In this document: piece by piece, positions 24,399 to 31,378 of the stretch
Numbering within the stretch: position 1 is the stretch's first letter
Layout: every line of letters starts with the position of its first letter
Assembly (NCBI RefSeq): GCF_004136575.1
Contig: NZ_NOIQ01000001.1
Location: forward strand, 186,001 to 250,000
Length of the DNA stretch: 64,000 nt
Direction: 5' to 3'
Origin: Rothia koreensis
GTDB lineage: Bacteria > Actinomycetota > Actinomycetes > Actinomycetales > Micrococcaceae
Translations under genes and position numbers: made by a program
The notes under the pieces: model-generated
What the model was told of the DNA's origin: nothing
The model's database searches: none
What the model saw: the letters and a program-made list of their open reading frames with translations, nothing else

Positions 24399-26345
24399 TT
24401 ACGCTGCGCTCCCATCGGTGTCCTGCATCGATGCGGTCACGGAGTCGAGCTTCGCCCGCAGGGTCGTGCCATCCCCGCTGCCGCCCGCCCACTTGTCGGC
24501 CGCCTCGGTCGCAGCCTGCGCGATGGCGGCGGCCTCCTTGGCCCTGAGATCTCGCAGGACGGCTGTCGCGATCTGGCTCGACGAGCCAGCTCCCGCGGAG
24601 GTCCACGCGTGGTAGACCTCGGGTCGCATGAGGCCCTTGGCCTGACGCGGCGCGGACTCGGACAGTTTCCCGTCTGTGCCTCCGAGCCACTGCCACCTCG
24701 ACACATTGGTGTCGAAGTGGAATTCCTCGAGCACGGGTTCACGTCGGTCCAGCCAGTGCCGAACCGTCAGTCGTCGCCAGACCTCGCTCCCGTCCTTGGT
24801 GGTCAATGTGGGGATGATCCACCCGTCAGCCTCGAAGAGGGCGACGATCTCCCGCGAGAAATCATTGACATCCGCCCCCTGCGACTTCGACTTCTCCTGA
24901 AGCGACGCCTTGTAGAGAGCGAAGAGCATCCGCAGCGGCACGAATGGGCGAACGAACTCGTCCTTGTAGTCCTCGTAGAACGCGAGGACCGTGTTCGTCT
25001 CCCGCTTGTGCTTCCGGAGTGCTCGCTTGACCGCCTCCGGCTCCTCGAACTCCCAATACTTCGGGATCTCGACGAGCACCTTGTAGGCGACGTATTCGCG
25101 CACCTCACGCCGCAGAAGGTAGTCGTTCTTGATCGCCTTGTTCTTCACGCCATCGGGGAAGCGTGCCTCCATCGGGACGATGGTCAGCCGCCGGTCCATG
25201 GAGGCCGTTTTGTCCCTGAAGTTGAGAGCGCCGTTGAGGCTGAGGATGGTGAACATGCTCGGCTTGTAGGTGATCGGCTTTTCGTTCTTTCGGTCGATGA
25301 AGATTGGGTCGTTGGTGATGATGGCCTTGAGGTCGCTGGCGTCCTTGATGAAGTCGCCGACAGGGGTCTCATCCGGGGCATTGAACTGCGCGCCGATCAA
25401 CCGCTCTTTGTGAAACTGCATCGAGTAGGACTTGAGCGGGATGCTCACGCAGTTGCGCTCCCCGATGATCGACCGGATGTGTGCGACCTCGGTGCCCTTG
25501 CCGTTGGAACCGGTCTCGGAGTAGAGCCCCACCATCTTCTGCCAATCGTTGCGCGGCCGGAGCGCGGCCCCGCGGATCTGGTCCATGTACGCCCGGACAC
25601 CGTCATCGGGGTAGGTCTGTGCGTTCCACTCCTCGTAGTTCCAGATGACGTTGCCGTCCTCGTCGAGGACCTCGGGGACGGGATGCTGTTCGTCGATGAG
25701 GTCCGTCGCGGCCTTCTTGGTGAACACGTAGTCCGGCGAGAAGGGGATGCGCTCGTCGGTGCGGTAGTTGAAGATGAGGTTGCGCATCGGCACGAGATCG
25801 GGATCCGTGGTCTCGGTGACCTTCGGCGCGAGCCGCAGCAGCGCGCGATCGAACTCGCCGAGCCACTTCTTGTCGTGGGTGAAGCAGAGCTGGCTGGCCA
25901 GGTCGTCGAGAAGCTCGAGATCGGCCCGTCGGTAGAGGCCCGCGAACTCGCCGCTGTCCTGGTAGATGGAGAGGATGCCGAGACCGTCGTCGGAGTCGGC
26001 ACCGCCGGGCGTGACCTCGGCGACATGGTGAAGGCGGGCCGCGACCATCGCGGCCTGTACCGGCTCGAGGCGCTCTGCGACCTTGAGCTTGTTGCCCTGC
26101 GCGCGATGCTGGTTCTGTAGGCTTACAGCCCCTGACCTCAGCGCGATGAGCTGCTTCTCGATGTCGGCCGATGCGGGTGGATCTTCCGGGTCGATGCTGG
26201 CGAGGTACGTCTCGGTGACGAACCTGACGATCTGGTTCTCGGGCAGCGTGCCGCTGGAGGCGAAGTCCGAGATCAGCGCCGGAACGTCAACCTCGGTCTC
26301 GTCAGTCAGCGCCGGTTCGTTGATCGGCGAATGCTTCTGTGACAT
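24399..26345 (-). CDS. D5/P4-type primase-helicase
   Basis: 648 aa. The C-terminal half is a superfamily 3-like helicase: Walker A SETGSNGKGT (276-285), the DIIT-like AIITNDPIFID, and TILSLNGALNFRDKTASMDR with RRLTIVPMEARFP as the arginine-finger region. Phage P4 alpha and D5-family proteins use this architecture to unwind and prime an origin. The N-terminal half (residues 100-260) would hold the primase-like part but has no certain catalytic motif. The ATG at 26345 follows a GAAAGG. Together with the octamer cluster at 27.9-28.2 kb it suggests that the element can replicate when excised. Confidence 0.82.
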   Translation of the reverse strand: MSQKHSPINEPALTDETEVDVPALISDFASSGTLPENQIVRFVTETYLASIDPEDPPASADIEKQLIALRSGAVSLQNQHRAQGNKLKVAERLEPVQAAMVAARLHHVAEVTPGGADSDDGLGILSIYQDSGEFAGLYRRADLELLDDLASQLCFTHDKKWLGEFDRALLRLAPKVTETTDPDLVPMRNLIFNYRTDERIPFSPDYVFTKKAATDLIDEQHPVPEVLDEDGNVIWNYEEWNAQTYPDDGVRAYMDQIRGAALRPRNDWQKMVGLYSETGSNGKGTEVAHIRSIIGERNCVSIPLKSYSMQFHKERLIGAQFNAPDETPVGDFIKDASDLKAIITNDPIFIDRKNEKPITYKPSMFTILSLNGALNFRDKTASMDRRLTIVPMEARFPDGVKNKAIKNDYLLRREVREYVAYKVLVEIPKYWEFEEPEAVKRALRKHKRETNTVLAFYEDYKDEFVRPFVPLRMLFALYKASLQEKSKSQGADVNDFSREIVALFEADGWIIPTLTTKDGSEVWRRLTVRHWLDRREPVLEEFHFDTNVSRWQWLGGTDGKLSESAPRQAKGLMRPEVYHAWTSAGAGSSSQIATAVLRDLRAKEAAAIAQAATEAADKWAGGSGDGTTLRAKLDSVTASMQDTDGSAA

Positions 26346-26428
26346 AATGTAGGAGAGCCTTTCGCTCGTACATGAGCAGTTGAATCGCCTGAATGGAGTG
26401 GAGTTCAGACAGGCGGGCGAACTTCGTC

Positions 26429-26456
26429 GAATGCCCCGGTTCCCGCCGGGGCATTC
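26429..26456 (-). terminator. Hairpin between the HTH gene and the primase gene
   Basis: GAATGCCCCGG and its exact complement make an 11-bp stem with a TTCCCG loop directly after the stop of the minus-strand gene at 26462. It would end or attenuate transcription into the primase gene, giving separate control of replication. Confidence 0.6.
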
Positions 26457-26461
26457 GTGTA

Positions 26462-26842
26462 TCAGGTTGCTGATGGAGCGAGGAGCTGACCGAGCTCGCG
26501 CTTGTGCTCCTGAGTCAACAGCGGCCACTTGTCGACCATCTGCTTGACGAGGGAATCGAGGTACTCCTCGGTCGCGACTTTGGACGGCGGGATCGTCCTG
26601 AACAGACCGCGGAGGTCGTCCTCGTAGATGAGGAAGTCGCGGCCGACCTTCTCCGCCGGCAGTCGGCCTTCGTGAATGTAGCGACGGATCGTCTGTGGAT
26701 GGCCGAACCCGAGCGCGGACGCTCGGGCGACGGTGATCCGTGGCGGCTTGCCGTCGTTGAGGCGTGGAACGCTGATTGGAGGCTTGCGGGTGTCGACTCG
26801 GGGAGTGGTCCGACCCCGGCGAATGTCGGTGCTGGTGGACAC
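26462..26842 (-). CDS. Helix-turn-helix (excisionase-type) DNA-binding protein
   Basis: 126 aa, GTG start with GAGAGG upstream. The centre (ARASALGFGHPQTIRRYIHE, GRLPAEKVGRDFLIYEDDL) is a MerR/excisionase-like winged HTH; a helical tail (TEEYLDSLVKQMVDKWPLL) may dimerise. It lies upstream of the primase and divergent from the XRE gene, so an origin-binding or copy-control role is possible; an excisionase role is less likely given the other one at 16209. Confidence 0.75.
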   Translation of the reverse strand: MSTSTDIRRGRTTPRVDTRKPPISVPRLNDGKPPRITVARASALGFGHPQTIRRYIHEGRLPAEKVGRDFLIYEDDLRGLFRTIPPSKVATEEYLDSLVKQMVDKWPLLTQEHKRELGQLLAPSAT

Positions 26843-27281
26843 AAGATTGACCTCTCGGGGGGTGGCTGGCGCGCGTCGTCTGCGTGACTGCTGGGACCGC
26901 GCTCTGCTATCCCGTCACGGCTCAACAGGACGTCTCAGTCCTGGAGCGGCACGCCCGGAGGGTTCTCGTTGACCACGCCGGCGTTGCCAATGCCGTCCGC
27001 GGTGCCCCGGGGCATCTCAGCCCTCAGGCAGCACAACCGTTACTCACCGCCCGGTTGCAAGTCGGTGCGGGAGTCGCTCGAGGTGTCTCAACCTCGGCGC
27101 AGCGCCTGGTGGTGTCACCCGAGCCGCCTGGGTTGCAAACCTTGTGCGGTCGGGATGGTCGCCGTGGGCCATGCATCCATGCTAACAGTAGTTTGTCATC
27201 AGTGCAAAAGCATGACGCGGTAGTATGGACTGACAGCATGCCGGCAATGCTCATGAGAGATCGTCACACAGAGGAAGTGCC
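26843..27281. other. Divergent regulatory stretch
   Basis: No gene seen in these 439 bp between two divergent DNA-binding-protein genes. A dyad AGCAT-N7-ATGCT (27235-27251) precedes the XRE start. This is the likely control region of the replication module. Confidence 0.4.
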
Positions 27282-27677
27282 ATGCCCCGAGACCCCTGGA
27301 AGACCTTCGCTCACAGGCTCCGTCACGAGCGCCTCGCGGCCGGGATCAATCAGGCGACCCTGGCCGACGCGATTTCGGAGCACCTTGACCACCAGCTCGA
27401 CGGCAGCACTGTGTCGCGCATCGAGAGCGGCAGGAGGGCGGTGCGTCTCGACGAGGCTGTGGTCGCTGCCGAGCAGTTGGGCGTGCCGCTGGCAGCGCTC
27501 CTGGAGGAGGTCGACACGCTGCAGGAGCGGATCGACAAGCAGCGCGACGAGCTGATCCAAGCGCGGGAGGCCGTTGTCGCCTACGAGGAGCAGTTGCACC
27601 GGGCCCGGGCCTCGGTCATCGCGATCGAGAAGGCCATCGCCGAGCTCGAATCGTCGCGACCGACCCCCATTTACTGA
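27282..27677 (+). CDS. XRE family regulator with coiled-coil tail
   Basis: 131 aa. A lambda-type HTH is at residues 8-68 (FAHRLRHERLAAGINQATLA ... STVSRIESGRRAV), then AEQLGVPLAALLEE and a long helix (QERIDKQRDELIQAREAVVA) to the end, likely a dimer or tetramer coil. AGGAAG precedes the ATG. Divergent from the 26462 HTH gene and next to the octamer cluster; a repressor of the element's replication or transfer. Confidence 0.85.
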   Translation: MPRDPWKTFAHRLRHERLAAGINQATLADAISEHLDHQLDGSTVSRIESGRRAVRLDEAVVAAEQLGVPLAALLEEVDTLQERIDKQRDELIQAREAVVAYEEQLHRARASVIAIEKAIAELESSRPTPIY

Positions 27678-27930
27678 GTAGGTCTGTTTCCGACGCCCCG
27701 ACTCTCTCACGCAGACCAGCCCCGCCGGCCGGGAGGCTAACTGGGCTTTCCTTGACCCGCGTGAAGGTGCGCGCGACCAGCTTCGCCTGCTCCGGCGACT
27801 GCGGTGGGGGAGTGTAGATCCTCAGGTAGTGCTCTCGAGGCTCGGGTGGGCCAGATTCGCTTCAGCGTCGTCGACACCAGTGGTGAGGAGATCGAGGGTG
27901 ATGCGGAGGGCTGGCGGCGCGAGAACCCTG
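27678..27930. other. Intergenic DNA before the octamer cluster
   Basis: No gene seen. GC-rich with a few short dyads near 27720-27745; nothing I can assign. Confidence 0.4.
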
Positions 27931-27948
27931 GGTTGTGAGTCGACGATC

Positions 27949-28237
27949 TGAGTCACGTGGTTGCGAACTGAGTTCCTCGCCGGCGGTCGAGACTCAACCA
28001 GTGACTCAAGCCATCGTGGCTGGTCACGGGGCAGATTCCGGGCTTCAGCAGAAGGTTTGAGTCACTGAGTCTCGGGTTTGCAAGGTTCGGCTTCGGTGTG
28101 CGCGTGCGCGTGTGCGTGGGAGAACCTTGCATTTCAGTGACTCAGTGACTCAATCTTGAGAGATACCCGTACTGACCGGGGAAAACGCTTGAGTCACACG
28201 TTGAGTCACAGGCGGCTGGCTGTGACTCAGTGACTCA
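27949..28237. repeat. Iteron-like cluster of nine GTGACTCA octamers, candidate origin
   Basis: The exact octamer GTGACTCA or its complement TGAGTCAC occurs at 27949, 28001, 28058, 28137, 28145, 28190, 28202, 28222 and 28230, with near matches such as TGAGTCTC at 28066. Two pairs are direct tandem copies (28137/28145 and 28222/28230), and both orientations occur. This density is far above chance in 290 bp and resembles the iterons bound by a P4-type replication protein. No gene covers the region. Confidence 0.65.
28079..28131. repeat. Inverted repeat bracketing an alternating GT/GC tract
   Basis: TGCAAGGTTC (28079-28088) and GAACCTTGCA (28122-28131) are perfect 10-bp arms. Between them lies an alternating purine-pyrimidine run (GTGTGCGCGTGCGCGTGTGC) able to adopt Z-form or to extrude. 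It is located in the middle of the octamer cluster and may be part of the origin or a recombination site. Confidence 0.5.
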
Positions 28238-28333
28238 AATTGATCGGGTCGATCGCGCGACCGCAGCCCGACCCTTTGCCCTGACGAGCAGCCGGGTCTC
28301 CACACGTGCCAGATGATCCTCAGGTACTGGCCG

Positions 28334-28395
28334 GACCCCGCGCGGAGCGCGGGTCTCTCGCATGGAAGGCGTAGCTCGCCGGCCGCCAGGCCGGC
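28334..28395. repeat. Two GC-rich hairpins next to the octamer cluster
   Basis: GACCCCGCGC (28334-28343) pairs with GCGCGGGTC (28347-28355) with one bulge. GCCGGCC (28378-28384) pairs with GGCCGGC (28389-28395). The first contains GCGCGGAGCGCG, the complement of a 12-mer that also appears twice near oriT. Confidence 0.5.
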
Positions 28396-28535
28396 CAGGC
28401 TGCGTCTACCTCCTTGCTGCGCGTTCCCAGATCCAACTCTCGCCCCTCGGCCACCCTGGCGAGGAACCGCCGCCGTCGCGCTTCGGCGTACGCTTAAGCG
28501 AATTGCCGCTTCCGAGAGTCCAAGAGGAAGGGCTG

Positions 28536-28622
28536 ATGGCTGTCACTGCTGCAGATGTCGACAGCAACCTGCTGGAGCGCGCCCGATGCAGGGAGGTCAT
28601 GGCCCCGAGGAGGGTTGAGTAG
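28536..28622 (+). CDS. Possible 28-aa ORF or truncated antitoxin-like start
   Basis: ATG at 28536 with AGAGGAAGGG before it; the product begins MAVTAADVDSNLLERAR, like the first strand and helix of a VapB/ribbon-helix-helix antitoxin, then stops after 28 residues. It is either a tiny gene or the stump of a larger one cut by rearrangement. Confidence 0.25.
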   Translation: MAVTAADVDSNLLERARCREVMAPRRVE

Positions 28623-28720
28623 CCTGAGCGGCCAAATAGTCCTACGTGTGGCGACTTGGTGGAATGGAAATTTTCGCTCTAGCATCTGGTCGGCGACAAG
28701 GCGGCACGACCGCGCAGTGT

Positions 28721-28749
28721 TTGACCTGTGCTGGTGGAACCCGTATCCT
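28721..28749 (+). promoter_or_regulatory. Promoter of the Abi gene leader
   Basis: TTGACC (28721-28726) and TATCCT (28744-28749) are separated by exactly 17 bp, a good primary-sigma promoter. Transcription would start near 28756, about 85 nt before the GTG of the Abi gene. Confidence 0.6.
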
Positions 28750-28755
28750 CCAAGT

Positions 28756-28802
28756 AACACGGCAGGCCCGCTTCTCGCGATGAGACGCGGGTCTGTTCTC
28801 TT
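28756..28802 (+). ncRNA. Short leader RNA ending in an intrinsic terminator (candidate attenuator or AbiF-type RNA)
   Basis: After the promoter, CCCGC (28767-28771) and TCTC (28773-28776) pair with GAGA (28782-28785) and GCGGG (28787-28791) around a GCGAT loop, and the T-rich TCTGTTCTCTTT follows. This is an intrinsic terminator placed between promoter and start codon, so a roughly 45-nt RNA would be released unless read-through occurs. Small structured RNAs are known upstream of abiF (Abi_2) genes; whether this is one is inference. Confidence 0.4.
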
Positions 28803-28841
28803 TCTACCCCCGGGTACCGGGGACGCCAGGACGATGCACAC

Positions 28842-30437
28842 GTGACGACCCCAAACAGCACCTACGCGAAGCCGTTCCTCACGGTCTCCGAGCAGATCCG
28901 TCGGCTGCGCGGGCGGGGCATGGACTGCGGCGACGACGCCTACGCGGCCGCCGTCCTGCAGCGCTACGGCTACTACCGGCTGTCGGGCTACTGGCACCTC
29001 TACCGCGACCGGCCTGCGCCTCCTGCGCCTCGGTTCGACGACGAAGGACGAGAGATCCGCCTGGACACGTTCGTGCAAGGGACCGGCCTGGCGCACGTGG
29101 TCTTCCTGTACGAGTTCGACCACGAGCTCCGCATGCGCCTGAGCGACGTCCTCAGCACCATCGAGACGGCCTTCCGCTTCTTCATCGGCCACCGGCTCGG
29201 CAGGGTCGACGCGTTCGCGCACCGGCATCCCTGGACGCTCGGCGCGACGAGGCAGGAAGATCCCAGCGCCCCGCCCGAGCCGACCACCGCCTACCGCGAG
29301 TGGATCGAGGAGTACGACCGGCACGAGCAGCGCGCCCGGGGAGACTTCGTCGTGCATTTCCGCCAGCAGTACGGCCCGCACCTGCCCATCTGGGTCGCAA
29401 CAGAAGTGATGTCCTTCGGTGTGCTGAGCAGCCTCTACGACCTGATGCTGCAGTCCGACAAGGAGATCCTCGCAGCTCGTTTCCAGGTCCATGCCGCCGA
29501 CGGCCGCGGAGACCGCGGAGCCCTCGGCAACTGGCTGAACATCCTCAGGAACGTGCGGAACATCTGCGCGCACTATGGCCGCGTGTGGAACCGCGCGTTC
29601 GACGTGACCATCGCCGCGCCGGGGAAGGCGCAGAGGAACGCCGACGATCCGCTCGCGCCGCTCGCGGACGACCGGACGAACAACAGGCTCTACGGAGTGC
29701 TGCTCGTCATGCGCCACCTCTTGCTGAGCATCGCGCCAGAGCGGGCAGACGTCGTCGACTTGGCCGACTTCATCGAGGACCAGTCCCGCACCGTCGGGTT
29801 CGGCATGGAGCAGCTCGGCTTCCCGGACGACTGGCGGAGCAGCCCGATCTGGGATCGGGCCTTCGCGCTCGACCGGTCGCCAATGGTGGCCGCGAGCCTG
29901 CTTGACCGCGTCGAGAGCCTGACCGTAGGGGACGCTCGTGCGGCGCTCACTGCTGCCGAGCCGAAGGCCAAGGCTGACCCTCGGACGCCGTGCCAGCTGG
30001 CGGCAGCGAAGCGTGGAGCTCAGAAGTCCTTGCTGCGCAGCTACCTCAAGCACGACGTAGTGATCGAGGTCGTGCTCGGAGGGACGAAGTTCTACCCGGC
30101 CTTCCAGTTCCAGGACGGAAAGATCATCGACGCGCTTGCGGAGATCAACCAGGCACTTGCTCGATCCTGCAAAGACTTGGACCCGACCGACATCGCCAGG
30201 GCGCTCCTGGACTGGTGGCAGACCCCGCACCAGGATCTGCCGCAGGACGCGGACGGCTCGGACCGATCGCCCCTCGACCTGCTGAACTCGGTCACCGAGG
30301 AGGAGTTCGCCGCGGCGATCGACGAGGCGGACGCCATGCGCAGCTTCGTCATGCCTCACGACTTTGACCAGGGCAAGGCGTGCGAGTCATCCTCCGTATC
30401 GGAGCGCCGGGGCACGAAGAACGCATCCGCGAGCTGA
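28842..30437 (+). CDS. Abi_2 (AbiD/AbiF-like HEPN) protein fused to a ParS/MbcA-like C-terminal domain
   Basis: 531 aa, GTG start. Residues 10-320 are an Abi_2 domain: VLQRYGYYRLSGYWHLYRD, LYEFDHELRMRLSDVLSTIE, and the HEPN RNase motif R239-x4-H244 in RNVRNICAHYGRVWN. Such proteins are abortive-infection or toxin RNases. Residues about 385-500 are different: FYPAFQFQDG (417-426), W459 and RSPLDLL (475-481) match the toxin-binding MbcA/ParS/Xre C-terminal domain of RES-system antitoxins. A toxin-like and an antitoxin-like domain in one chain is unusual. The last ~25 residues look random and may reflect a shifted end. Confidence 0.78.
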   Translation: MTTPNSTYAKPFLTVSEQIRRLRGRGMDCGDDAYAAAVLQRYGYYRLSGYWHLYRDRPAPPAPRFDDEGREIRLDTFVQGTGLAHVVFLYEFDHELRMRLSDVLSTIETAFRFFIGHRLGRVDAFAHRHPWTLGATRQEDPSAPPEPTTAYREWIEEYDRHEQRARGDFVVHFRQQYGPHLPIWVATEVMSFGVLSSLYDLMLQSDKEILAARFQVHAADGRGDRGALGNWLNILRNVRNICAHYGRVWNRAFDVTIAAPGKAQRNADDPLAPLADDRTNNRLYGVLLVMRHLLLSIAPERADVVDLADFIEDQSRTVGFGMEQLGFPDDWRSSPIWDRAFALDRSPMVAASLLDRVESLTVGDARAALTAAEPKAKADPRTPCQLAAAKRGAQKSLLRSYLKHDVVIEVVLGGTKFYPAFQFQDGKIIDALAEINQALARSCKDLDPTDIARALLDWWQTPHQDLPQDADGSDRSPLDLLNSVTEEEFAAAIDEADAMRSFVMPHDFDQGKACESSSVSERRGTKNASAS

Positions 30438-30540
30438 CTCGGGTTGAGATGGAGGAAGGCGCTGGTGGAGGTCACAGACAGCCGTACGGCGACCGCGAGG
30501 AGACCGGCGACGGACTCGCGCCCAAGTGCGTGACCGACGC

Positions 30541-30608
30541 ATGCAGGTGCAGGCTTCCAGACGTTCGCTATCCGCGGCGACGCGGTGGAGTTCCGGTTTA
30601 ACGTCTAG
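30541..30608 (+). pseudogene. Remnant coding end with motif DAVEFRFNV
   Basis: The frame ending at TAG 30606-30608 reads AGAGFQTFAIRGDAVEFRFNV but is closed by an in-frame TGA about 20 codons upstream. The same ending occurs at 32457. It is the 3' stump of an unidentified gene after the Abi locus. Confidence 0.35.
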
Positions 30609-30640
30609 TCGGGTTCCGCTCCAACCTCTTGCGCAAGCGT

Positions 30641-30660
30641 CGGATCCCCTGAGGGGTCCG
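30641..30660. terminator. Bidirectional hairpin between the Abi locus and GNAT gene
   Basis: CGGA-T-CCCC / GGGG-TCCG stem with a TGA loop and one bulge, followed by a CGCTTTCGCTTT run. It lies between convergent genes. Confidence 0.5.
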
Positions 30661-30680
30661 GCGCTTTCGCTTTCAGTTCG

Positions 30681-31190
30681 CTACGGCTCCAACGTCATCC
30701 CGAGAACCTTTCGGACAGGAATGGTTCCGCCATGGTCGTCTTCTAGCCGACGCATGCCGAGCTTTCGAGCGACGCGTTCCGATGCCTCGTTCTCGGGGTG
30801 GATGATTGCGACCAGCTCGGGTGAGCCCACGACGTCACGTGCGTAGTCCCGGCATGCAATGGCGGCTTCGGTGGCGTAACCGCGGCCCTGCCTTGAAGTG
30901 ACGACGTGGTAGCCGACCTCGAGCTTGAGTTCGCCATTCACTTCCTGCCAGGTGAGGCCGCAGTCGCCTACGAACTCCCCGTCGATCGTCTCAACGATCC
31001 ACAGGCCGTAGCCGTGCTCCGCGTAGTTCTCTTCATTCCATGTGATCCACCTAGCTGCCTGCTCACGTGTTTTCGGTGCGGGGTAGAAACGCATGACTTC
31101 AGGATCCCCAAGCATGTCGGCCATGAGCTCGATGTCAGCAGGCCGCATGCGGCGGAGGCGGAGGCGTTGAGTGTTTGGCGGAGTCACCAT
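30681..31190 (-). CDS. GNAT family N-acetyltransferase (RimJ/RimL type)
   Basis: 169 aa. It starts with PNTQRLRLRRMRPADIELMA, has GLWIVETIDGEFVGDCGLTW, and the acetyl-CoA loop is in VTSRQGRGYATEAAIACRDY (RxGxGYA). It is related to ribosomal-protein alanine acetyltransferases but probably acetylates a small molecule or peptide. GAGGAG precedes the ATG at 31190. First of three GNAT genes on this strand within 5 kb. Confidence 0.88.
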   Translation of the reverse strand: MVTPPNTQRLRLRRMRPADIELMADMLGDPEVMRFYPAPKTREQAARWITWNEENYAEHGYGLWIVETIDGEFVGDCGLTWQEVNGELKLEVGYHVVTSRQGRGYATEAAIACRDYARDVVGSPELVAIIHPENEASERVARKLGMRRLEDDHGGTIPVRKVLGMTLEP

Positions 31191-31348
31191 CTCCTCGTAG
31201 TTGCAGGAATGCTTCGCTTTAAGGGCGGGCTGGGGCCAGAGGTTTGTATCTGCTGCGACGTAGTGGAGTGGAGGTTCTGGCTCTAGCCAGCATCTCGAGT
31301 CGGGTTTGGTGTGCAATCTGCAAGCGCTCGACTGGGAAGTGCATTGAC

Positions 31349-31368
31349 TACTCACTGAGTACTCACTG
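31349..31368 (+). repeat. Direct repeat upstream of the 31379 gene
   Basis: TACTCACTG occurs at 31349-31357 and 31360-31368, an 11-bp period (one helical turn), directly before the GTG of the next gene. Suggests two protein binding sites on one DNA face. Confidence 0.35.
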
Positions 31369-31378
31369 GGCTGGTCTC

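Larger units (their letters stand above)
16209..28400. mobile_element. Integrative mobilizable element with replication module (right border uncertain)
   Basis: The stretch contains, in order, an excisionase-like HTH, a tyrosine integrase, a candidate defence nuclease, a relaxase with MobC and a candidate oriT, small accessory proteins, a D5/P4-type primase-helicase, HTH regulators, and an iteron-like repeat cluster with GC hairpins. There are no type IV secretion genes, so it would need a helper for transfer. I found no direct repeat that proves attL/attR. The left end must lie between the reductase stop at 15942 and 16209; the right end may be near 28,400 or beyond the Abi gene. Confidence 0.7.

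Noticed and set aside
24348-26120. A 590-codon plus-strand open frame
   Set aside because: Antisense to the primase-helicase, whose Walker A motif and normal composition are decisive.
27949-28237. CRISPR array
   Set aside because: The repeated unit is only 8 bp, in both orientations, with irregular spacing and no cas genes; iteron-like origin fits better.
30380-30601. A 73-codon frame overlapping the end of the Abi gene, considered as a RES-type toxin partner
   Set aside because: Lacks RES residues and any recognisable domain; composition degrades quickly.
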